From: Perca fluviatilis
Taxonomy: Eukaryota > Chordata > Actinopteri > Perciformes > Percidae
Assembly (NCBI RefSeq): GCF_010015445.1
Contig: NC_053126.1
Span: 5,358,249-5,422,248, forward strand
Direction of reading: 5' to 3'
Length of the DNA: 64,000 nt
How positions within the stretch are numbered: the stretch's first letter is position 1; each line of letters opens with the position of its first letter. Under the pieces are notes generated by a model. It saw only the letters and a program-made list of their open reading frames with translations. It made no database searches and was not told the DNA's origin. The position numbers and the translations under genes are program-made. Of the stretch, positions 56,010 through 64,000 are shown in pieces.

Positions 56010-56208
56010 GTGGCTGGGTTAGCTCAGTTGGTAGAGCAGGCACACATGCAAAGAGGTGTATGCCTCGATGCAGAAGGTCCAGGGTTCGAGTCTGACCTGT
56101 GACAATTTTCCTGCATGTCTATCCCTTCTCTCTCTCCCCCCTTTCATATATGGCTGTCCTTTCCATTAAATACTGAAATGCCCAAAGAAATCTTTAAAAA
56201 ATAAAATA
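56010..56208 (+). mobile_element. tRNA-derived SINE with 12-bp target duplication
   Basis: Head GGCTGGGTTAGCTCAGTTGG (A box) and GGTTCGAGTC (B box), then a body ending in an A/T tail. AGTTCACAGGTT flanks it exactly (55998-56009, 56209-56220). A different head from the SINE at 24925. Confidence 0.85.
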
Positions 56209-56607
56209 AGTTCACAGGTTTAACTAGACAAACCGTGCTTCACTTTGTTCATTTTGTTGAGCAACACTATTAGGGTGACAATGTTTTGAACCATAATAAC
56301 ACACATATTGCTCTACATAAACATACACAAAGTCAAATCATACCACCAAAAATACATCTTCATCGTCTTTGCTAGAGTACAGAACTGAACATACAATGTT
56401 TATTGAGACTTTGAGCACTCATTTGTGGGGAGTATTTTAATGAGCAGTTAAGGCCTTGAACAGCCTCTCTTAGTGAACGGACAGTGCTGATATTAATATT
56501 CCCTGCTCAAACAGGACACAAACAGAAGGGAAAAGAACAAAACAATTTTAACAACACTGTGTGTGAATGTCACATGGGTCATATTACACAAAAGGGTCCA
56601 TGTATGG

Positions 56608-57324
56608 TTAAAAGGACAATTCCGGCGCAAAATGAACCTAGGGGTTAATAACACGTGTACCGAGTCAACCTTTCTCTGGGATATGTTTTCATGCTAATCA
56701 TCATGGTGTATGTAGCTTGAAACAAGCTAGCGCAAACCGCTGATTAGCTTAACGCTAGGCATTCGGGGCACTGGAAGAATAAAATCGCTATTTCTACACC
56801 ACTAACAAGGCTCAAAATATCACCACACTTCCACGGTAGTATAATGAGGGTCTCTACATGTAAACCGAAGCATTGAGAACTTTGTAAGTGGACAGACCGT
56901 TTATTAAAAAGATAGATTATAAAGACATTACCTTGGGGTATACAGGCAATCGCCATCTTGGCAAAACAGTCACGACGAACAGTCATGTTACTGGTTGCAC
57001 AGCGTTCGTGGTTTGACTGGTTGTGACTGTTATTGCCTGTATACCCCAAGGTAATGTCTTTATATTATGCTACCCTTGAAGTGTGGTGTTATTTTGAGCC
57101 TTGTTAGTGGTATAAACCACAACAACAACAACAACAAAAAGTTTACTCTTCCAGGGCCCCGAATGCATAGCGTTAAGCTAATCAGCGGTTCGCGCTAGCT
57201 TGTTTCAAGCTACATACACATTTGATTAGCATGAAAACATATCCCAGAGAAAGGTCAACTCGGTACGCATGTGTTATTAACCCCTAGGTTCATAACACAG
57301 GTTTGCGCTGGAATTTTCCTTTAA
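56608..57324. mobile_element. TTAA-flanked fold-back element (717 bp)
   Basis: Ends TTAAAAGGACAATTCCGGCG and the inverse of TTAAAGGAAAATTCCAGCGC, TTAA at both borders. Arms of about 340 bases pair almost along their length; the phrase ACATTACCTTGGGGTATACA occurs inverted near the centre. A (CAA)n insertion sits in the right arm near 57120. Same family as 14945-15398. Confidence 0.8.
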
Positions 57325-57572
57325 ATATGAACCTTTTATTTATATTCTGTGATCAAAGATGTGTGTTTGTATCTGCTGTGTTTCTCAGAGTGGCAACAAC
57401 ATGAGCCTTACTTTCACAGCACTGAATGCTTTTTTGTACTGATGTTTTCGCTGAATAGACATGAGCAGAAGTAGCTCTGTATGTTTCCATACAGTCAGAA
57501 GAAATTCAAATTCTTACCAACTTAAAGTAAAGAGTGTATACCGCATGTTTGGAAATGCAAATACATGTGCTT

Positions 57573-58004
57573 TAGAGGAGGGATACCCGACCCGAGCCCA
57601 ACGGGACCCGACGGTACCCGATGGGCCGGGCCACTTTCGGACAGATATTTAGAAAATGATGTTCAGGTTTGGGTCGGGCTCGGTCACATCAGCGCGATAA
57701 GGCAGTGAACATTTTAAATTTAAAACAGCTTATTATGTAGGCGCGCGCCTGTGTTAACGTGCGCTTGTTGCCCCGTGTGCGCGGATGTGCTCATCTGTTG
57801 ACATTTCCGAATGCCTTCCTACAGCTGCTTAATCAAAGCTTTCCACACACAAAAAAAACTTACGTGTCATTGGTATGAGAAAAAAAATGAGATTTTAACT
57901 GTCGGGCTCAGACATAAATATCTTAATGCCTGTCGGGCTCGGTTACTGCTCTGTCGGATGCGGGCCAGGCTCGGACAGAAAAATGCGGTCCGATCCGCAC
58001 TCTA
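57573..58004. mobile_element. hAT MITE with perfect 8-bp target duplication
   Basis: Starts TAGAGGAGGGATACCCGACC and ends GGTCCGATCCGCACTCTA. ATGTGCTT occurs on both sides (57565-57572, 58005-58012). GC-rich ends, non-coding. Probably inside the zc3h7b 3' UTR. Confidence 0.8.
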
Positions 58005-58165
58005 ATGTGCTTTATGTATTACTTCAAGTGATCTTTTGGCAGGACAGTTGTAAATACTGCTAGTTTTATCATGTCACCTGCTGATTTGGGTCATGATTTA
58101 AGAAACTGGAATGCTAGTTTGGCAGTTATGGCTCACAAAGTAAAAAAAGAAAAGAAAAAGTCTTC

Positions 58166-61100
58166 TCAGTCCTGAAGTAGATAATTGTACTTCCCAAAGT
58201 CACACTCATCAGGCATGATGAGCATGTCGTCCCTGGCTTTGGCCAGCTGCCGTCGCAGGAAATCCCGTCTCTCAGTCCACTCCTGCAGCTCCTCTAAGCT
58301 GTGGGCGTAGTCGCAGCTCACACCGTCAGGACAGCCGCCATCCAACCTGTCAAACATTAACACAGCATTGACATATCATACCCTTCTAAAGTCGATACAG
58401 TTTGTAAACAGTTGTGTATTTGCACATTCAGCAGACACAGCAACATTAGCATGAATTTGGCAACAAATGTAAATAAATGTTTCAGTCTTCTAGCTCTGTT
58501 TTGATCTCCACCAACTCTTGAGGAAAATATCCAGTTCTCTAGCTGCCCAATGCTGCACTATTTTCACCAGCTAGACGATAACTTTGTCTGTCTTCCATTC
58601 GGTGTAGAGCAGTTACTATATGGTATCAAAGTGTTTTCATTAAAAAACAGCTGGGGCAGGTTTCCCATGATTCAAACCAGCACCACTCCATATTTTAAAA
58701 ACTGATCCAGGAAAAAAGTCTTACTTGGGGCAAAGTTCAAAGCAAGTGCCAGGGAAACGGTAGCTCCACGTCAGAGCTTCGTCTTCTCCCTCACAGCTGA
58801 ACACTCGGTCCTTGTGCTTCTCAGAGGAGATGTGCTGCTGCCACTGTCGCTCACCGTTACTGTGCTTACCACACAGATGGCAGTAGAAGCCACTCTAAAA
58901 TACGACAAAAAGAAGCATCATCATCTTCTTCTTACAGATGTCAGGAAACACAAGATGTGTAAGTTTGGTGCAGCTGTTTTTGGTCTTTGACTTTATTGAA
59001 CTGAAAAACAAATGTGTACCCACCATGAGCTCAGCATAGTCAGTTGGCATGACAATGTTTTTCTCTTCTGGGACGGGCTGGGTGAGCATGGCTCCATCCG
59101 CTTGCCGGTTTTGGGCAGTTAAATTCAGCCACATGTCATATATCTGCTGCATGTCCCGCACTACAGGCACAAATACAAATTGTTTATTATCACTTTGAGG
59201 ATGTTCAATGAGACAGACAACAAATCAAGGACCAAACGATTGGGCGCAGTGCTCTTCAAGTGAGATTTGAGAAGATACATTTACAGATTTCCATCTCAGA
59301 GTTTCCCGCAGCACTTTGCAGCTTAGGCAGCCGCCTGAGCAAGACGGGCATGCCGCCTTAACTAGGTGAGGAGAAAGCTGTCACGGTATGGGCTTAGACT
59401 TCCTCTGCACAGGCAGGCACCACTGTGGTCACTATGCCCTATTGCCTGACTGACAGTCCCCACCCTACCACCTTAACTAACACATTTTCTGCGGGAAACC
59501 CTGCATCTAGATTTCTGGATATTTCAAAGCTGTATCTGTAGCCCTCTGCTTGCGGCTACATCATCCATTAACACATTTTAATCTCTGAATGAACTCTTGG
59601 TGGTTGAGTTGTATTGTGGGTAATGTATGCCCCATGTTTGGACAGGTAATAGGAAATAAAAAAAAGACAATATCTCCATGGTCAATCCGACAATGTTATA
59701 GGAGTACAATCCTAAATCAGTGCTCTTTTAAAAGCACTATTTCAATAACTTACAGTCATTATTCTTCATATACATCCACATGTCCTTCTCCTCTTGGCTG
59801 TGAGCAAACGTGCAGTTCCCAGAGTAGTTACATTTCCTTTTCTCCAAAATCTGAGTACATATCTGCCAGGAGAAAACGTGATGCTGGTAAACACAGATCA
59901 TTATGTGCAATACAAACTTTCAACAGACACAACAACAGGCAACTTTACAAATAGCATTTTTAAAGCACCAGATATACAAAATATAGTAAACCTAAAAGAC
60001 AAGAAATTCAAGAAAGATTGGGGAAGACCTTGGCTCATCAATGTGGAAATGTCTGTGATGAATTAGCTCGATTGGGTTTTAAGCCCCCACCGTCGACTTC
60101 AAGGCACCTAACCCTAAACCTAGTGCCTTCCATGCAGCGCTTCCTGGAAGACAACGTTGGGGGCTTAAAACACCAAACACCGATGAACTAGAGTGCTTGG
60201 TTGAAACTTCTCGTCAAATTAAAAGTGCACGAGAGCAGAGGAAGCACACCTACATCATAGTGCAGAGGGAAGTTCTTGGTATGTGGCAGCGGTCGGACCT
60301 GAACCCATTTACTTCTCTCCAAGGACTTGACCAGCAGTAACCATCTCTCTTTAGTCCACCTGTAGATGACAACACAAGAAGAGGACAGAGGCTGAAACTG
60401 ACCCAGTTGTGAGGTGGAAAATTGATGGATGTTTTATTTTGGCTCACTGTGACTGACCAGTTTTATATGTGGACGACATTTTACGTTTTATCATCAGGAA
60501 GGCTTGAGAATCTCTTTGCCAGACCTATCTCCACAGCGCTGTGCCAGTGCTGCAGTAAGGTCTGGCTACACCGCTTATATATTCTGGGATAACAAGGCGG
60601 AAAAACACTCTGGCTTGTTTTTATTTCTTTAAAATCAATCACAACTGTCCTGGGCGGCGCTGAGCCACAGATGCAGCAGCGCTGCTCTTGCAAAATAGAT
60701 AGCAGGAGGGATGTCAGGCTTTGTCCCAGTAATGTACTAATCTGTGTAGCCAGACTACTGAGAATGTGACATGGATATGTTCATACTATGGATAGACCGA
60801 TTATCGGGCTGTTTTTTGGCAGTTTGCAGATTATCTGTATCAGCATTGTATTTGCCTGATAACGCATAAAGTTAAATAATTAAAAAGGTAAGCTACTTTG
60901 GCTCAGCTGTGTCATTGAGGAAGTGGTTAAAAGTACTCCAGGTGACCTCTGATGCACAGAAAGTTAAGGTAAAGTTTGAAGGTTGTGAGAACGGAAGAGG
61001 AAGTTGCACCACACGGAGGCCCCGACCTTGGTGTGTGCATGTAGATAATGGTTTCTCTTAAGAAACAAGAAGAACCCCCCGTGACCCTGTGAGGACAAAA

Positions 61101-62911
61101 GCTTGAGGGAGAGAACAGATCGGAGCTCATTCGGACTTCGGAGAATTTGGTGGACCAAGCTTTGACTTCATGTCTGTCGTTAGGGAAACTTAGACTTGGT
61201 TTTTGTGAACCCACAGCTGTGTTGTAACTCTTATGCTGGACTCAGTAAACTTTGCTTAACTGAACTCTTCGTCTCAGATTGATCCTTGTGTTCTGGTAAA
61301 CTTAAGTCCGATGTAAGACGGCGCGGAAATTAATAATTTGGAGTCAGATTTGACAGGCCTTAGGGCCTTATTTTAGACAGAATTCCCTCTACACTGACTA
61401 ACTATCTCTTACTGGGTATTATGTTGAAAGTTTCTCATTTATTAAAAAGCTGCTTAAAGCATTTAAACTAAGTTTTGCGTTGGATTTTGTAACATTCCAA
61501 AATCTTAATTTTGACTTAAAGATTTTCATTTTCACTGTATACATAAAGTTTCCAAATATCAGTTATTGGTTTCATTAACTACTAATAATCGGTATTGGTA
61601 TCAACCTTAAAAAAACAGTATCGGTCGATCCATAGTTTATACAGTAACTATTTTCCAAACCTGAACTATGCAAATGTAATATTTTGACTCACGTGTGCCT
61701 GGCCTTTGCAGTGCAGTACTTGAGGGCTTTGTCTGGTCCATGGATATGGCCGTCCCGCCAGCACTGAGCACAGGCAAACTTCATGTTCATGTTCAGACTC
61801 TTCCCAACTCCTCCTCTTGATTTGCTCCCAGCACCTCCACAAGACAACTGATGCAAATTAAATGAAAAAAAGTGATCATTTAACAGCATTTCTCCTTCAT
61901 CTTTCACTTTTCATCTGCCAAAATCAACTACCAAATCATCTTTAAAATATACCAATTTGAAAAAAGGGGTTCATGTCGGTGTAATTAGGCAATCATTACA
62001 GATTTTTTTTAAAATTAATATTAATAATGAATGTGACAGCTCTTACATCAACCGCTCTATAAATCACAAAAGGTGAAAAGTTAGGTGGTGTCACCGATTT
62101 AACATTTACAAAAATAAGAACAAACAGACAGGACACTGGACAAGTTGACCAACAACAAACCGGTCTATACTGTATGCCTGAGAAACATTGGGTTGTTTCA
62201 ATAAAACTATAAAAATGATAAAAACGGTTTCTTACTTTATTTCCTTTCAGTTTGCTTGAGTTTTGCTCCTGCTTCTCATTATATTTTGTGGATACTTTCA
62301 CAATCTCATCAGGGCTGATACCTGAAAACGACACGAGCACACACACACACAGAAACAAAGTCGGCACTCATTGTAAGAGAAACACCACAGGCTATTGCTA
62401 CACTTCTTCAGTGTTTTAATATTTGTATTCAGGTGAACAAGTAAAATTCAAAATGCTCTTGATTCTATTATTTCCACTGCATGAGTCTGATAGACTGCAC
62501 CTGTGTCTCGCTGCACCCTCCAGGTTTTGAGCTCTATAACGGAGTGGGCATAATAGCAGCTGTCCTCTCTCTGGCAGCCGTAACGGATGGCTGGCCGGCA
62601 CAGATCCAAGTGGCACAGGACGCCCAGCGGTCGGACCTTTCTGTAGTTCACACTGTGGGTCCTCACCACAAATGCCAAGCACCTGGAGGGCACAGAGGGA
62701 GAGAGTGTTTAAGATACAAAGACATGAGAAGTAAAGCGTTAGCGTATGAGTGAGATGAGTGAGGGTAAGAGGATGAGGACTCTCATCACATATGCTGTAA
62801 ACACGCTCACTTATTGGCATCGAAGGGGTGGCGAGCATCCGAGTTAGAGCAGATGGTGTGATTGTCTCTACAACGTTTACTGATGATTCTAGGTTTACTG
62901 TCATAGCATTC
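58166..62911 (-). CDS. zc3h7b: zinc finger CCCH-type protein 7B, C-terminal part (partial)
   Basis: Nine last coding exons: 62911-62811, 62682-62501, 62321-62236, 61847-61693, 60359-60254, 59862-59754, 59160-59024, 58894-58725, 58346-58166. They join in phase to 408 residues ending FGKYNYLLQD; the 5' part lies beyond the right edge. Zinc fingers, numbered in this fragment: a CCCH at C62-C70-C76-H80 (X7/X5/X3), a Cys/His cluster FACAQCWRDG to YCTAKARH at 147-174, a canonical CCCH at C212-C221-C227-H231 (X8/X5/X3), a C2H2 at C297-C300-H313-H319, and a last CCCH at C347-C354-C360-H364 (X6/X5/X3). This mix of CCCH and C2H2 fingers is typical of ZC3H7A/B, RNA-binding proteins linked to microRNA processing. 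The tef neighbour favours 7B. The minus-strand AATAAA at 57335-57340 is a candidate poly(A) signal. Confidence 0.88.
59297..59503. mobile_element. short hAT-like MITE
   Basis: Begins CAGAGTTTCCCGCAGCACTT and ends with the inverse TTCTGCGGGAAACCCTG. In a zc3h7b intron. Confidence 0.7.
60077..60171. mobile_element. 95-bp mini inverted-repeat element
   Basis: TTTTAAGCCCCCACCGTCGA on the left against the inverse of ACGTTGGGGGCTTAAAA on the right. In a zc3h7b intron, 83 bases from an exon. Confidence 0.65.
60787..61634. mobile_element. hAT-like element with nested insertion
   Basis: Ends TATGGATAGACCGAT and the inverse of TATGGATCGACCGATACTG; flanks GTTCATAC and GTTTATAC (60779-60786, 61635-61642) match in 7 of 8. 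About 400 bases of unrelated sequence interrupt it from about 60900. Confidence 0.65.
60900..61330 (+). mobile_element. possible solo LTR
   Basis: GC-richer block inside the hAT-like element. It has an LTR-like layout, with an AGTAAA signal near 61247 followed by TTGATCCTTGTGTTCTGG, and no gag/pol remnant. Exact ends and target duplication were not found. Confidence 0.35.
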
Positions 62912-63336
62912 CTAGAGAGACAGAAATATACAAATAAAGGAGCAAAAAAGAGACCAACAACAGGAATGAAAGGAACAAAGAAAAACACACACACACACAC
63001 GGAGAAATTAATAGACGACTATTTTAACAAATGATTAATGAATAAATCTGTTATGAAAGCAACAAAATGCTGTGTCAATGTTCCAGATACAGACTTAATT
63101 AATGAATTTATTACACAATACAACTTGGACAGAGTGAAATACAAAAATGCATTGAATAAGTTAAGATAAGATAAGATTGAATAAGTACATGGAATCATTT
63201 ATAAGAACTTGGATTTACGCATATTACAACACATCTACATATAAATATTTCTGTATTTCTACTTTTATTTATTTATAGATTTTTATGCCCGTGTGTTAAC
63301 AAGGTCAGATTATCCGGCTTTACAGGGAGGTTATTA

Positions 63337-63392
<56 letters not shown>

Positions 63393-64000
63393 TAGTATAC
63401 AAATACAGAAAAAAACAGTATAGAATACTTTTATTAAAAAAAAAATATTAAAGTAGAAATTTAAAATATAGAAACAAACCTATATAAATGTAGACAAATA
63501 AATAAAAAGTAGAAATACATCAATAAATGTGGCATTTGTAGAAATTTAAATAAATGACATTTATACTGTAACTAAAATGTATTTATTAATTACTTTATTG
63601 TACATTTAATTACTATTTTATTATTTTCAACTTTCATTTATTTAAATATGTATGAATTTCTTTTTTTATTTGAGCATTTATGCATGTGTTTACTGATGAA
63701 TAAGTCCTATTTTATTTTTATGTCTTATCTATTTATTACCGTGCTTCATTGTTGAAAAAGTATTTTTTCCCCTACATAATTTAAGGGAGACTGGGGTACA
63801 TAAAACAATTGTAGATTTTTTAAGTTTCAAAACATACGACAGGATACAGAAGAATAGTAACATACAAATGTATCATACATATGTATTAGAATACAGTAAA
63901 CAGCAAGATTTATAAAACAAAATGTCCATAATTTCCATAATCAATAAATTATAGAACATAAAAGAGAATTAAAGAATATATATAATTAAGTAAAACAGAG
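62912..64000 (-). other. zc3h7b intron, AT-rich, no exon seen
   Basis: From the acceptor at 62912 to the window edge I found no exon. The stretch holds (TTA)n at 63331-63390, a short (CA)n near 62985-63000 and many runs of T/A with the words TATTTA and AATAAAT. Confidence 0.6.
63331..63390. repeat. (TTA)n microsatellite
   Basis: About 18-19 TTA units with one early interruption, in a zc3h7b intron. Confidence 0.9.

Larger units (their letters stand above)
55502..58165. other. tef-zc3h7b intergenic region
   Basis: No coding exon found. Contains the alternative tef promoter, a tRNA-SINE, a TTAA fold-back element and a hAT-like element, plus the inferred zc3h7b 3' UTR. Confidence 0.5.

Noticed and set aside
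56010..56100. Candidate tRNA gene
   Set aside because: A and B boxes are present but the cloverleaf is disrupted and the sequence continues into a SINE body with flanking target duplications.

Overview
This window is vertebrate nuclear DNA from a ray-finned fish, most likely a percomorph teleost. The evidence is split genes with GT-AG introns, long CA/GT, CT and trinucleotide microsatellites, tRNA-headed SINEs, and many short non-autonomous DNA transposons of kinds common in percomorph genomes. I saw nothing bacterial or viral that is functional, no CRISPR array and no operon.

Five protein genes can be read exon by exon, and their order matches the block that holds POLR3H, ACO2, TOB2, TEF and ZC3H7B on human 22q13.2. 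From left to right: (1) a TATA-type promoter with a non-coding first exon on the minus strand at about 401-476, belonging to a gene off the left edge (csdc2 by synteny, a guess); (2) polr3h, minus, 6 coding exons, 2794-8182; (3) aco2, mitochondrial aconitase, minus, 18 coding exons, 12422-26560, fully reconstructed at 781 aa; (4) tob2, plus, TATA promoter and 5' UTR exon near 28.4 kb, single coding exon 32481-33692, long 3' UTR to about 37.5 kb; (5) tef, PAR-bZIP circadian factor, minus, 43426-49118, with a second phase-compatible first exon at 55396-55501; (6) the last nine coding exons of zc3h7b, minus, 58166-62911, whose 5' part lies beyond the right edge. All splice phases were checked by hand and close without frameshift.

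The space between and inside the genes is dominated by transposon relics. Seven elements carry TTAA at both ends (piggyBac-like footprint, one end degenerate in one copy), several of them large fold-back palindromes. A second group has hAT-like ends, two with perfect 8-bp target duplications. There are also a Tc1/mariner-type element, two tRNA-SINEs with target duplications, two LINE relics and a possible solo LTR nested inside a hAT-like element.

The genes do not form one pathway: RNA polymerase III subunit, TCA-cycle enzyme, deadenylation and anti-proliferation adaptor, clock-output transcription factor, RNA-binding zinc-finger protein. The most interesting signals are regulatory or structural: E-box clusters upstream of both tef first exons, a strong upstream ORF in the tob2 leader, an in-frame duplicated exon end plus splice donor in polr3h, and a 44-bp palindrome carrying two E-boxes. 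I did not find a convincing new multi-gene system.
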